Of a stretch of 64,000 nt of DNA, positions 1 through 15,000 are shown in pieces. Position 1 is the stretch's first letter. Each line of letters begins with the position of its first letter. Both the position numbers and the translations under genes were made by a program. The stretch spans positions 1-64,000 of the forward strand of contig JAGMWU010000071.1 of assembly GCA_018697195.1 (NCBI GenBank), in the 5' to 3' direction. Source of the DNA: Certhia americana (taxonomy: Eukaryota > Chordata > Aves > Passeriformes > Certhiidae). The notes beneath the pieces were generated by a model. It did not search any database and was not told the origin of the DNA. It saw only the letters and a program-made list of their open reading frames with translations.

Positions 1-59
1 CTCAGATCCTCCTCATCTTCATCTCGGTCCTCCTCACGCCTGCCCCTCTGTTCCCACAG

Positions 60-3000
60 GAGCACGTCGGGGGACACGGTGGAGCTGGTGGAAGAGTCCC
101 TGGACGTGAACCTGCTGAACAACGCTGTGCGGCTGCGGATCCAGGGCTGCCCGTTCCTGCCGGGCGGGATCCACCTGTGCGAGGTGCAGAGTCACCTGGT
201 GGTTCTGCTGCTCACAGCGCAGACGGTGCACCGGCTGCTGCTCCCGCACCCCGCCCGCCTCTACCGCAGCGTGAGTGCCGGCAGTGCCGCCGGGGGCCCG
301 GGGCAGGCGACGCTGTCACCACAGGGAGGGCTTGGGAAGTGGTAGGTGACCCAAAATACAGCGGGAACAAGAAGAAAAGTGGAGGTTTGGGGAATTCAAC
401 CCGTGTTTTGCTCAGGAGCTGGCTGAGTGTCCAGCCTGTGTCATGTGGACTGTGGCGACATTGGAGTTGAGCTGCTACTGGGAATGAGCCTCAGCTTTTC
501 CAGAGCCCTTCCTGGTTGGATTGCCTTTTTTTTCCTCAGCTGAGAAGGCTGCAGGCTGGTTTTGTCTGGATTGGAATTTCATGTGGCAGGTGGATTCTAG
601 GCAGAGTTTATATCACATTTACCATCTTTCTATGGAAGTGGGTTGGAACTGGATGGTTTTTAAGGCCTCTTCCAACTGCAATCATTGCAGGATTCCGTGA
701 TTCTCCCTATCTGCTCTGAGTTTCCCTCTTGGGCCTGCTTCTTACCAAGATCTTCTCCGCTCTTGGAGAGCTTCTTTCCTGCTTTTAGAGCTCTGGAGAG
801 CTTTCCCAAGGGATGACCCTGTGCTGTGGCACAGCTGCTCTTCCTGGGATTTGTCACCAGTGTTTTTCTCTGGGCTTTCCCAGAGTTTTTTTACTGGAAA
901 AATCCTTTTTATCAAGGAGACAGTTCCCATTCCATCAGTGTCTGGTGTTTTTTTTTTTTCCCTGTGCCTTAGATATGTGTGCTCAGGGTTTGATGTTTTA
1001 TGGAATGCTCTAGGATCATCAAGTCCAGCCAATTCCCCAGCATTGCCAAGGCCACCCGTGTCCCCAAGCGCCACACGGGATTGGAACTCCACCACTGGAG
1101 CCTGGTCCAATGCCTGATAACCCCTTCCATGAAGGAATTTTCCCTGATATCCAACATAAACCTCCCGTGGCACAACTTGAGGCTGTTTTCTCCTGTTTCC
1201 CCCCCAGGAGCTGATAACAGAGAGCCAAGTGCAGTCCGTGTTTACAGATATCAGCAAAATCCACATCAGGGATCCCTCCAATTACTCCGTGATGCCCAGT
1301 GTGCCGGGGCTGGCTCCCAACTCCGTGGCCTCGGCAGCCTGGTTGAGCAGCGAGGGGGAGGCTCTCTTTGCCCTTCCCTCTGCCTCAGGAGGGATCTTTG
1401 TCCTTAAGCTGCCTCCTCCCGATGCTCCAGGTAAGTATTGGAGTAAGCTTCAGGCACTACAACCCCTCTCCCATCTTGGAATTTCATTTAATCTTCATTT
1501 TTGTTTTTTTGTTTTGTTTTTGAAGGAAGTGTTTCTGTTGTGGAATTGAAGCAGAGCTCAGTGGTGCAGCGTTTCCTCACAGGCTGGATGCCAACTGCCA
1601 TCAGGTGAATGCCTGGAGACGGATAAACGGAGCTAATTTTAGCTTTTGAATCCCCTCACCTGGCATTTTTAGCTCGAGTCACACTGGCACCTATAAATAC
1701 TCCACCCAAAAAAGTTAACGGGGTTACCGGAGCTATCAGAATACGGAAGTTGGGAATGGAACGCTGGATTAGCAGGGCCCAGCTGATTCCAAGTACCTGT
1801 GAATGTGTTCTCTAGTAATTTGCCTCCAAGGATTTGCCCAGGATGTGGCTTGGAGCCAGTATGGATTAGGGATTACTCTGCCCCAGTGCTGAGGAGCCAG
1901 GAGTGTTCCTGACAAGCAGAGGTTATGTGGGGATCACATGGATGCTCCATGGTGGATTTGGATCATTAGGGTTGGGATTGTTAGTGTAGCTTAGAGTGCA
2001 CAGCTGAATCTTGGGGCCTTTTCCTTGGAAAAGGGAGTGAGTCCCTTGATGTCCTGAGTTACTTTGACCATTGAGGGGTGTTGCCCGGGGGCTGGCAGGA
2101 TCCATCCTCCCAGTTTGCTCTCCTCGATTCACTGTTGTTCACGCTTTTTGGGCCTGAAGGTGCAACAGCCTTGGTTCTCAGGCTGGAAAAGGACTGTTTT
2201 GTGTAACAAAACTGTAAAGAGAACTTGCTAACACTCTTCTGTGAAGCTCAGGGTTATATACTAATGCAGTGCAGAATCTGGAAAATTTGGAAGCTGAAAC
2301 TTAAGGCATCATTTGAGGCCATTGGGTTCCTTGCTCATGGGTTCTTGGATCCATGTCGGGGGCTGGCAGGATCCAAGTTGGGGGCTGCTTGGATCCTTTT
2401 TTTTAACTCTGGATCTTTCACCTGTGTTCTGCAATTACCAGGCTGGGGATCGAGAAGTGGGGATGTGCTTCAGTTCCACCAAAGCAAATGTAGAACTGAG
2501 TGTCACTGGTGTGGTGGGATCCTCTGCTCCGTGGATGCTGAAACATTCCCTTCTCCTGATCTCACCCATCAGTTTATTTGGATTTAAGCACAGTGGTGGA
2601 GCCCCACTGCTTTGGATCTGTGCCCCTGCCGTGATTTTAGAATCATGAAATCCTGGAATGGTTTGAGTTGGAAGGGGCCTTAAAGCTCATCCAGTCCCAC
2701 CCCATACCTAGGGCAGGGACACCTTCCACTAGACCAGTGGCCAGGCTGGGTTTGGACACTTCTAGGGATGGAGAATTTTCTTTGAAGGTGTTGATGTAAC
2801 CTCTGGTTTTCCAGAGGTGATGGCGGCCCCTCGGATGTGCCCGTCAGCCTCTCCGTGCACTGCCTGGATCACGATGCCTTCCTCTTCGCCCTCTGCCAGG
2901 ACCATAAGCTCCGGATGTGGTCCTACAAGGTGAGCAGAACCTGGGCTTGGGGGAGCAAAATGAAGCCCGAGGGATCCTGGTTGGGTGCTTGGATCTGTCT

Positions 3001-6000
3001 CCCATTAAACTGTGGCTGTGGCTTCTCCACGCTGGGATTTGGGATAATATGTGAGAACAGTCGTGGTGTGTGTTTGTAGCAGTGTCGGTGAAGCAAGCGA
3101 GGGGTTTCCTGCCCAGCCTCATTCCTGGGATAACGGCTGTTCCCAGACCTACTGGAGGAAGGCAGGGAAGGAGTTTGGGAAGGCAGGCAGGAGTGCTTTG
3201 AGGCCCAAGTAGCCATCCCAAATGGATTTTCTCCTGCTTTCAGCAGTAAGGAAAGTGTCTTTGTCAACAAGAAGTTAATAAAAGCTTCTTGCTCCAGATA
3301 TTGAGTGCCAGAGCTAATGGAGCAGCACGGCGCTTTCACGGCTCAGTGGCACTGGAATGTGCCATGGGAGGGAGGGGAAGCTTTATCCTACATGCCTGGG
3401 CTCCGGCAACCCGTGGGATTGGTGGGAAGGGGGCCCAGGTGAGCTGGGAGAAGCCAAGGAGTGGTTCATGTAAATGTATTATATCTGTTGTCGAAAATTC
3501 CAGGCAGATGTTGTCTGGAAGGGGGAGGAGAGGAGGGAGACGAGCGGTTTCTCAATCCAGAGTATTTCCTAAGCTGCTCTCCTGACGTTTTTGTTGTTTG
3601 CAGGATCAGATGTGCCTGATGGTGGCAGATCTGCTGGAATTCATGCCAGTCAGCAGGGACCTGCGGCTGGCGGCCGGCACCGGGCACCGCCTGCGCCTGG
3701 CCTTCTCCCAGTCTCTGGGCCTTTACCTGGGAGTCTACATGCATGCTCCCAAGCGAGGGCAGGTATGGAGCCACAGGCTCTTCAGGCTGCGGGAAAAGGA
3801 GTCATTCTGCTAGGATTTGGGAAGAGTTTGATGTGTGACCCTCTGGAGGGATCAGTGCTGTCTAAATAAACATTTTCTTCCCCTCACAACATTGCGGGAT
3901 ATGCGTGCCCGAGCCCTGGGAGTGGAATTCCCTGTGTGACTAAGCTGATCCGTGAGGGCTAGTTCACTTGTTTACCTCCTGCTCCGAAAGCATGGATGTG
4001 CCGTGGGAAAAGGAGAGCTCCAAAAGGAATTAAAAGCATGGAAATTTGGATGGTGTGTTTACAGCAGGCTCCTGGGAGCGTGTGGCTGTATCTGCAACTT
4101 GGGGAGAACTTTCTGTGGAGAATGATAAATTTAGCAGGAGGGGAGTGACGGCACAAACCAGGCTCATCTGTTGGACAGCTTATCCCTTTCTCCAGGGAAT
4201 TCCCACACAGAGCAAGAACGTGGAACATGAGTCCTGCTGTCCCAGGAGTGCTGTGCTCTGGGAAGAACGTGTAGAACTGGGAGACTGCAGCTGAGGAATT
4301 GGGGCTTTCCCACCTTAATCTCCTTCATTTCCCTTATCCTGTGGTCACGGGCAGTGGTGGGTGTGGTGGTCTTATTGTTTTTCAGGTTTAGTGTTTGGAA
4401 AGACTTGTGAGTCCTTCAGGTCCAGGCAGGGATGAGTGTCCTTGGGGAGAAGGGTGAAGCCAGGATGTCTGTGCAGAAGGTCCAGTGGTGTGCTCAGCTC
4501 ATCGCTCTTGTCCTCTGGGTTGTGTTACCCCTAGCACTAGGCAGGGAGATGGACTGGAACGATGAGATTCTCTGAGGTGGTGCATTGGTTTAGTCCTTCA
4601 GGAAATGATTTATGTGGTGTGTTTGTAGTTTTGTGTCTTCCAGCTGGTGAGCACTGAGAGCAACCGCTACAGCCTTGACCACATCTCCTCCCTGTTCTCC
4701 TCGCAGGTGAGAGCTGGGGCCTGGCTCCCAGGAGGGAGAGGCCTGGACTCTGGGATTTAAATCATAGAGTCATGGAGTGGTTGGGTTGGAAGGAACCCCT
4801 TCAAGCTCATCTTGTTCCAACCTGGGAAACCTTCCACTAAGCCAGGTTTCTCTAAGCCCTACCCAACCTGGCCTTGGACACTTCCAGCGATGGGGCAGCC
4901 ACAGCTTTTCTGGGCAACCTCAGCACCCTCACAGGGAACAATTGCTTCCCAATATCCCATCTGAATCTCTTTTCAGTTTAGAGCCATTCCCCCTTGTCCC
5001 ATCACTCCCAAGCCCTTGCCCAAATTCCCTCTCCATCTTTCTTGTATGTTTCCTTCAAGTACTGGAAGGGGCAATTAGTTCACCCCAAAGCATTCTCATT
5101 TCAAGGCTGAACAATTCCCAGAGCCTGTTAAATTCTACAAGGGAATGTTTTGCTGTTGTTAAGTACTCATCTTTGTCTCTGAAATTAAAGTTGCTGTACT
5201 CTAATTTGAGGATAAGAAAAGAAAATGGCTCTTTCCCTCTTTCCCAGGAGACTCTAGTTGACTTTGCCTTAACCTCAGCTGAGATCTGGGCACTGTGGCA
5301 CAATGAGGAGAACCAAACTGTCGTGAAATACATCAACTTTGAGCAGTAAGTTTTGGGCATGGATCACTGGAATAACTGCAGGAAGGCCCTGACAGTGCTC
5401 CTCAACTTAGAGATTTATACTCAAGCTGCCAGAACGTGGAAAATGTAAAAGTCCAGGCAGCAGGATTGCTTAAAGTGGAGTTTAAGTGTGGCAGAGGGAA
5501 CATCATACTTCCCCCCAGCTCCTTCAAGACAATCTGGTGGTCCTTTCCAGGAAAAAGCGTATTTTGGGGAGGTGGTGATGGGAAAGGATCATCCCTGAAT
5601 ATAAAGCTGAGATTGATGCAGAGCCAGGGAGTTGAACAGTGGATGAAAAATGCTGAGTGTGCAAATTTTGGGGGAAGAAGCTATTGGTCAGTCTGAGAGT
5701 TGCTTGTGAGCTTGTGGGATGGGGAAAATGTTGATTTAAATGAAGGATTCCAACCTGTTCCATCAATTTATGGCTAGGAATACCACAGTTAACCTCTTCT
5801 GCCAAAATCTGTCCCTTGTCACTGCACAAACCTTCTGTTTCCATATCCATAGGGCTGTTTTTACTGCTGAAAGCCACAGGTTTGGTCCTGGTGGATGCCA
5901 AGCTGATTCCAGGTTTGTTTCCTTCCAGGAATGTTGCAGGCCAGTGGAACCAGGTGTTTGTGCAGCCGCTTCCTGAGGAGGAGGTGACAGTCCGACAAGA

Positions 6001-9000
6001 TCAGGATCCCAGGGTGAGCCAGCCGGAGAACAGCACCAAAAATTAACAAGGTCACTCAGGAAAGAAAATGGGAATAAACAAAGTCAGGAATGTGCAGGAA
6101 GCTGTGTTTTGATCCCAGGTTGGAGCAGGGTATGGACAGAAACACAGATCAAGGGGATGTCATTGAGAATGGGGGGAAAGACCAGAAAGAGCAGCTTAAA
6201 TGTTGTCCTAATCCTTGTGCTTCCTTAAGTCATGGTCTTTTTTGAAGGAAATCTACTTGGAATATCTCTTCATGCCGGGCCGGTTCACTAATGCAGCTAT
6301 CCAGAAGGCTTTGCAGGTAAGTGAGAGGGAATTTGGGATGCTCTCTGTTCTTCCTGGCCCTTCCTGGCAGCAGGATTCTTTGGGGCTCTTGCCAGGCATA
6401 TTTTCATGGGGAGTCCCTGGAGCGAGTTGGTGGCTGCTGGGCTACGCTGCAGCCGCTGTGTGCCCACAGCTGGAGGCAGAACCTGGAATCCAGATAATTG
6501 GGTTTTTCCCCCTTGGATAGCACACCAAGTTGCTGAGCTTGTTTTTCATTCCTGCTTATTTAGCCAGGAGACTGGGGACTCAGTGCCCCGTGGTACTGTT
6601 TGTCAGGATATGTCATGGAATCATGGAATTACTAAGGTCAGGACAGCTCTCTGAGATGGTAGAATCTGATGGTTCCCTCCAGCACTGCAAAGACCACCAC
6701 TAACCCATGTCTTCAAGTGCCACATCACATGGATTTTAAATGCCTTGAGGTGTGGTAGCTGCACACTGCCACACATCCATGTATCCCAAATTTAGCATCC
6801 AGACCTTTCTTTTAACACTTCCATCCCACAAAGTGCTGGCTGGTGATCTTGTCCTGCTTTACCTCACTCAGTGCTGCTTGAACCCTTGGTGAGACTTCTA
6901 TTTTGTCTTAAAATCCAAGTTTCCTGTGCTGCTTTGCAGATCTTTTCTCAAGGAACTGAGAGGCACATGGATCTGACGTGGGATGAGCTAAGGAAAGAGG
7001 TCACCTTAGCCGTGGAAAACGAGGTGAGATGGATTTTCCTTCCAGGATATTCTTGAACATGGGGTTATGATGTTTTAGGTGCTAAGTGACCCCACGCCTT
7101 GGTTTATCTTTTATTTCTCCAGAGGGAATGATGTAACTTCTTAAAAAGTTCAAGTATTCATCCTTCCTGCCTGGAGTTTCCTTTCCTTCTTGGGTTTTTG
7201 GAATCCTGACTGTTCTGTCTCTACTCCCTGCATGCACTTCAGTCACCCATCACACAGTGCCCAGATCACCACCATGCAGAATGGCTGCTCATAATTTTGG
7301 AAGAGAATCCAAAATAAAGGGATTATCTTCCAAATAATCCAAATAACTATTATTAGGGGAATTACCTGAGAGATCCCTGTGTTCTTTTTGGGTCTGAATT
7401 TCCCTTGTTTTATCCTGTTCTTATTTCACTTGGCTATTCCTGATTCCCTTGTTTTGCCCCCACCAGTTCCAGGGCAGTGTGACGGAATACGAGTGCTCCC
7501 CAGAGGAGTTTTGGCAGCTGCAGGTGGAATTCTGGTCCAAGTTCTATGCCTGCTGCCTGCAGTACCAGGAAGCTCTTTCCCGGCCCCTGGCCTTGCACCT
7601 GAACCCTTATAGCAGCATGGTGTGCCTGCTAAAGAAGGTGAGGCTGGGTGGTGGTGAGATTCCCTGAACAAGTTTCTCCAGAGGATTTGGGAAGCTCAAG
7701 GACTTTCTCCTAACCTTTCAGGGCTCCATGTCCTTCCTTGTGCCCTGCTCCTTGGTCGATCATCTTTATCTCCTCTCCAACGAGCACCTCCTGACCGAGG
7801 ATGATGCTGCCATCTTTGAAGGTGAGAATACATGGAATTTCTTCCTTCCTGTCGGAGATGTGGAACTTCCATAGAGATCCCTTGAGCTCCTAATCCACAG
7901 TTGCATGGAGATAGTTCTGTTTTGGCTTTGCAGGGATGCTTATTTTGTGAAATTTGCCATTGTGCTCACACCAGCAATTAGAAAATAGTGTCAAGGCTGC
8001 CAGTAGAATCATGGTATCATGGAATTGTTTGGGTTGGGTGAAATTCTTCCCTGTGAGGGTAGGGATGCCCTGGCACAAGTGCCCAGAGAAACTGTGGCTG
8101 CCCCATTCTTGAAAATGTCCAGTGCCAGGTTGGACAGGGTTTGGAGCAGTCTGGGATAGTGGAAGGTATTCCTGCCCATGACAGGCAGCGTGACTGGATG
8201 GGTTTTAAGGTCCATTGCAATCCAAACCATTCCAGGATTTATGAAATGTTTTCACATCAGCTGTGGAGAGGGGCCATGCTGTTCCTTGTCTCCAGGAAGT
8301 GAATGCCAGAGTATGGAAAATGTGTCATTAATATTGTCACCACAGTGCCCTCTGTGCTTTGCTGCCCCTGGAATGCTGTTTTACTAAGAAAAAGGCAATG
8401 GAAAATGTTACCTAAGCTCCATTTTCATGCTTGAGTGATTTTTATATATTTTTATAAAGTGGGATCGTCATCTGTTTGGTTGAGCTGTTTGTGGAGCAGA
8501 GGAAAGGAAAGCTGAAGGCCTGGGCTGGATTTGGGAGCCCCAGCAGTTCCTGCCCTGGCTGTTTTAAATAGTCACAGTCTCAAAAAATGGGATTTAATTT
8601 AAAATGTTACCCATAAAAGATTGCAGAGCTGAGCTGAGCCATTTTCTCCAAGTTATATTTTTTTTTCACTAATCATTTTCTTTCAACCTGTGGCTTGTAA
8701 AGATCCCTTGGAGGGAATTAAATTTTTTATTGATGCATCATTTTTTCTTTTCTGAATAATAAAGCCCAGATAGTTCCCTTGTCAACTCCTGAGCTTTAAT
8801 TTAGCCTTATTATTATTGGGGAAGTTTTGGCACAGGGGACTGGGACCAGTCTGCTGTTACTGGTGATAGGAGCTGAACTAACTGGCTTTTGCATGGCCTT
8901 CCCACCTTCCCTTGGAAATCTCTTGGAAAATACACAGTTAGATTCTTTCATTGCAGATTTGGAGATGTCTCGTGATGTTGTCTGTCTTGTCCAGTGCCTT

Positions 9001-12000
9001 CGCCTGATTGGAGAATCAATTTCCATGGAAATGGCATTCATCATGGAAATGGCTTGCTCCCGCCTCCAGCCTCCAGAAAAGGCTGCAGAGCAGATCCTGG
9101 AGGACTTGATAGCTAATGACACGTAAGGACATGTGTTTTCCAGAAGCTTCTCAGAGTGGCTGAGCTGGAATTGTCCAGAGCCATCCTTACTTGACATCAA
9201 AGGGTGTTTGAGATGTGTGGGCTCCTTGCCCTGTGCTGCAGGAGACTTTTTCCGGGGATGGGGGCCATGGTTTGGTATCATTAGCAGGGTCTTCCGTCCA
9301 CAACCTAGAGAGCAGAAGAGGGACAAATTCCTGTTAGGTGTGGAAAGAAGTGCCTGCAGACAGTAGGGAGAGGTCAGAGCCTTGGTCAAACAGTGTGGTC
9401 CTGTATGGTTCCTGTGCTAACCCGAAATTGTTTCCTTGTGGAATGCCAGCTATCTGGCTGTTATTTCCTGGTAGCCTGAGGGAGTGGAATAAATAGACTG
9501 GTTCCTGCTGGCCTGTAATAAAGCTCTCAAGCTAGCCAAGGATTCCAGTCAGGAATGTCCCAGCTGATCAGATACTGATCCTCACTGGAAGGGAGTGTAA
9601 GGGAGCCCTCTTCAGTTGGAACCTCAGGTTGCCATTCGTGGTAATGAGGATCTTTATGATTTTGCAGGGAAAATGTGATGGAGGATATCCACAGCAAACT
9701 GCAGGAGATCAGGAACCCCATCCACGCCATTGGATTGCTCATCCGAGAGATGGACTACGAGACAGATGCTGACATGGAAAGAGGTGACAGCTCTTCACCA
9801 ACTTCTGGGAAACGCTAGGAAGTGTCCTTATCCTGGGAGTTGTTCCTGCCTGTGTGGCTCCTGCCTCACCTGGGTGGTTTTCCCCGCAGCTCCTCACCTG
9901 GCGCTGCGCATGAGCCTGTCCCAGCTGTTCGGCAGCAGCACCGCGGCACACGTGGTGTGCGGGGGGGTGGCCAAGATCTGCACCGTCCGATTCCTCCTCT
10001 GCCGGGACCTGCTCATCCTCCAGCAGCTCCTGCTGCGCCTCGGAGATCCCGTGAGTACAGCTTCCGATGGCCAGGCTCCTGGGACTTGGGAATCCTGTGG
10101 GATTCTGCTGGTGGTGCAGGGCGGAGCTCTGTCTCTTCCCACAAGGCTCTTGAAATAGCCCGAGGCTTGGGCAGGTCCTGCTTTCTCCTCCAGCTGCTTT
10201 TGTCTTCCTAAGCAAAGCAGTCTAATTCCCTTTATTCCTCGATGAACGTCCAGGAAGCAGGAAGCCAAGCTGTATTTGTGGGAGGAGGGCATGGATTCCA
10301 GCCTCCTGTGTGAATCAGCACACATGCAGCTCTCCCAGCTATCCCCTGTTCCTCTGCCAGCACCGATGGCAGCTCCCTTTTCTGGCAGCGCACTCCAAGG
10401 CTGCAGTTTCAGCCCCTTGGAAGCTGCTCCAACCAGAGCAAACAGACCCCACCATGGTAGCTGTGTTTGGAGTGGTGGGATGGACTGGCCTGGGTCTGTC
10501 CCTTCAGGCTTGAGGCCACATGAGGCACGGTGCTGCTGCTTTGCATGGACACAGGGATGTGGAACAAGTCCCCAGACAAGGACAGCCTTGTTTAAAACAA
10601 TATCGTTAGAAATAGCCGTGAGCTTCCTGGTTGAAAATAAATCCCTTTTTCCTGGATAAGGTTGTCCTCGTAGCATTTGAGATGCATTGCAAGGTGTCCT
10701 CTGGAGCTGGGCTCTCCCAGACCATGAGGCATGTGACCTGCTGCTTTCCCACCTTGACGTACCTGTGTCCTTCAAAAGCTCAGTTTGTTTCATCTCCTGT
10801 GACTTGTGCTGTTTGCTGGAGCTTATGGAGACCCTGAGGTTATCTCTGCAGCAAAGCCATGATTTCAGTCTCAGGGACAACAATCCTGGAATGCTTTGGG
10901 TTGGAAGGGACCTTAAAGACTGTTTAATTCCAAAAGACTCTTTATTTTCCACTAGACCACGTTTCTCCAAGCAACTTTCAATCTGGTCTTGAACACTTCC
11001 AGAGGTGGGGCGAGAGTCCTGCTGGTTCCCTGGGGGGGCTGAATTCCTGCCAGGCTGCTGAGCACCTTGGTGTTCAGAGAAGGGACTAGCTGGGCCTGAC
11101 ACAAGCCTCTCTGGTTGCCCTTGTCCTGCCGTTGCTCCAAGTGTGCCAAGCTCTGTGCTTTCCTTGCAGATGGTTTTGGGAGGGGGACAGCTCTTCCAGT
11201 CCCAGCAGGACTTGCTGCACCGCACCTCTCCCCTGCTGCTGTCCTACTTCCTAATCCGGTGGGCGAGCCAGTGCCTGGCCTCTGACGTTCCTGTGGATAC
11301 TCTGTAAGTCTCTATCTGGCCTGGCTTTGAGTCCTTCTTAATCCACCTGAAATGCCCTTCTTGGTGTGGAAAGCAGGTGATAGCTGTGGGGGTATCACTC
11401 CAGGAGCACTGGGGAGGGTTTTTTTCTCTTCCATGTTCTGAGCTGACTCTGCCTTGTGCTAAATCTGCCCTGCGAGGCCTCGCTGTTCTGTGCTCCGTGG
11501 GAGTTGAACAATGAGCACAATTAAAGCGGGAGGCGTTTTGTTGTCTCTTCACTGATGGCTCCTTTCTTCCCTAGGGAATCTAATCTGCAGCATCTCTCGG
11601 TGTTGGAGTTAGCAGACACCACGGCTCTGACACCACACAGACCGGGTAAGGTGTCCACGGATCATCAACTCTCCCTTTCTGTTATTTAAGCCTGTCTCTG
11701 CCACCTGAGGGAAGTGCTTTATGCAGGGAGCTAATGGACTGTGTGGTTGAATGACCCTGATTTAAGTGGGGATGTTTGTCAGACTGTCCGCAAAAGAAAA
11801 AAACAACAAACAACACAACAAACAACAACAAAGGATCTTAGAGCATTGAACTTGGATTTTACTCTCAACCTGAGAAGGATGGGAATGCCTCACTTAGCCA
11901 AACTTACCCCTAGTGTACTTTACAGTGGCTGTAGTAGCTCAGACCAGGTCTGTCACAGAATCCTGGAATGGCTTGAGTTGGAAGGACCTTAAAGCTCATC

Positions 12001-15000
12001 CAGATCCACCCTGAAACCATGTAGGGACACCTTCCACTAGCTGGAGTTGCTCAGAGCAACCTGCTCTACCCAACCTGTCCTTATCTCCACCCTTTACCCT
12101 ACAGCAGCCAGGAACAGCAGCTCAGGGAAGCATGGAAATGGAGAAGTACCTGCTCAAAACATGTTTGAAAATGTGGAAATACCTCCCCAAAACATTGCAG
12201 CTTGTATTTGGTTCATTTTTTTTAAGTTTAGCTGCGAAGATGTAACTTTTAGGTTAGGGTTTTTTTTTTTTAAGGAGAATATAAGGCAGCTTAATTAGGG
12301 AAATGTGGGTCTTGAAGTGGTTCCAGAGGGAGGAGGTGAACGGGGATGGGAAGGAAAAAGGCAGGTAAGAGCCTGCTGTGACTAGTCAGTGCTTGGAGGC
12401 TGAGATAACTTCAGAGGGAGCTGGGAAAATCTGGGACAAACAGGCAGCAGTGCAACGTGTGAGCTGGGAAAGGACTTCCTCCGCTTTCTGACATTGGTGA
12501 TCCTCTGAGCCTGAGCTCTCCCTGATGGAGAGTCTGGGTGCAGAGGCAGCTAGAAATGTCAGGGAAGTTGAAAACATCCTTTGTGTGCCAGTGTCGTGGG
12601 TTATTTCTTGGCTGGCTTGTGAGGAAAGTCCTGTTTGGCCACTGTTCTTTGGGGAAAAATATGTGGAACATAGGGAAGGAGGTGGCAGCTCAGGGAGAGG
12701 CGTTGGGAGCAGTCAGTAAGGGGTGATTTTTGGTGTGCTGGAATGAGGGAGGGAATGGAACAGCCAGCTCAGCACTCCCTCAGCTCTGTTGTGCTGGAAA
12801 GCTGCAGCTGGGCTGGGAATAACAAGTGGAGAGGGAGCAGAGCCTGGGTTTTGTGTGTTTTAATTGAGCTGTGGTTAATAAACACTGCAGGATGGGGCAC
12901 TTTGATCTCCTGCTGCTCCCTCTGACTTAACCAGACGGCAGGAGAAATCCAAAACCAACAAGCTGGAGTGTGGAACGTGCTTTTGGTTTGCCTTGACTTA
13001 ATCTGTGCTGTTTGGGCTGATGAGCTCAGGACAGGGTGGAAAACCTGGGATCTCTGCTGCAGGCTCTCTACTCACTGTTCCTTTAATTTGTACTTTTAGT
13101 GTCCGGCCCTCAAACAATCGTGGAGCTCTTCTTTCAGGAAGTGGCCAGAAAACACATCATATCCCGACTCTTCCTGCAACCAAACACCTCTTTGGCTGAG
13201 ACAAGTTTGAACTGGCCTCACCTTATCACCTCAATAGTGGCTGATTTTCTGCCCCTTCTGTATCCTTGGCTGTGAATCCATTGCCACTGAGTCTCCCGCC
13301 ATTCCAAAATCAGTTTTCCACCTCCAAATTTCCAAGACAAGCCTCCAGAAGGAGTGAGGTTGTTGGCACTAATGGGATTTGTGGGTATTTTAAGATTTCA
13401 CAGATTTCATCCTATTTAGGTGCACGATAAAGGATTTGAGTTTTTGACTTTAAGCCTCTGAGTTCTCACTACTTGACTTGGTGGGGCGGGATGCTGGGGG
13501 ATTTGGAACAGTAACAGGAGTTGGGGATTAGATGTACTGGTGATTTTGTTCTAATATGGATAAATCTTATTACAGAATAATGATTTGTATAAAGAGCGGC
13601 TTAATCTTCTCTCCTTTCCCCCCCACAAACACAGTGTGAAAAATTTGTAGTTCTCCAAGCTCCCCGGATTGGATTCTCCTGTGTTCCTTAACCTCTGCTC
13701 AGATGGCCCAGCAATCCCAGCTTCCTCTTCCCAGAGTGCCTGATGGGGAGCTGTCAGTACACCCAGCTCCAGGTGAGTGCATCATGCCAGCCCTCTGACA
13801 GGCACTGGAAAACTCCCCAAAACATCGTCTTTCTAAGTGTTGGAATTCTGCTTTCCCCTAGTCACGAAATCCTGGAATGGTTTGAGTTGGGAGGAACTTC
13901 AGAGCTCATTCAGTTGCATCCCCTGCCATGGACTGGGATAGTGTCCACTGTCCCAGGTTGCTCCAAGCCCTGTCCAAACTGGTCTTGGACACTTCCAGGG
14001 ATGGGGCAGCCACTTGTACCAGGATGTCCCCACCCTCACAAGGAAAAATTTCTTCCTAATGTAAATCTCCCCTGTTTTAGTTTAAAACCACCACCCCTAA
14101 TCACTGCTCTCTGAGCTGAGACAATGCCACAGAGCGTTTGATGGGGATGAGTGTTTTGATTTAAGACCATGGAATCCCATAACAGTTTGGGTTGGAAAGG
14201 ACCTTAAAGCTCATCTCATTCCACTCCCCTGCCATGGGGGAATCATCTTCTGCATTTTCTCTTTCATCTGTTCTCAAAAGCATCCAGATACTCAGGTTTA
14301 TGCTCTTCCCTTTTCATGGGGGAGTTTATTCTCCCAGGGCTTGTCTGACAGCGTGACGCCACGCTCCTGAAACATCTTTGCAGAGCCTGTTTAAATCTCC
14401 CAACAATCCCAGAGCTGCTGGTGTGCCCACAGCCTTTCCTGTACCACCTTTGCCCATGGGACCTGCATTGAGAAGGATTTATTCAGCCCAGAAAGGGCTC
14501 ATCTATTTCTTAAATGTCTTTATTAGTAAAAAACGGTGTGAGAAACATCTGTCATCATTCCATCTTTGTCTGCTCCTGGCATCCCAGTAGCAGGGATAGT
14601 GAACTCCTGATCTCCAGGGGTTTTAGACTGCTGTATTTCAGATCATTCTTCCTTCACCTCTCTCCTTGTGCTCTTGGCAGCTGGAGTTGCTTGTGCTCGA
14701 GTTCTGACCCGCACAATTCCTTGTCTGCAGCTCCACGTGATGCTTTTTCCCTGTCTGGTCATTCCTGAAGGCACCAGGGCCAGGCAGACTGTTAGTGACG
14801 ACCTGTTTTCCAGCAGAACCTTTTATCCTCCCAGCCCCTCATACCTGGGGGCTGAATTGCTTCCTTTTGTGTTGCTGCTGAGAAAAATTGAGAGAAGAAT
14901 TTCAATTCTTCAGAGCTTTTGAGCCAGGAAATGCCAAGATCGGAGCAGCATCCGTTCTCCCTCCTGGCATATGTGCAGGCTTTTAATATGTGCAGGCTTT

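Noticed and set aside
9894..11225. 443-codon open frame on the minus strand inside NUP160
   Set aside because: It runs across two NUP160 exons, introns and a CR1 copy, has low-complexity composition, and resembles no protein I know. It is a chance open frame.
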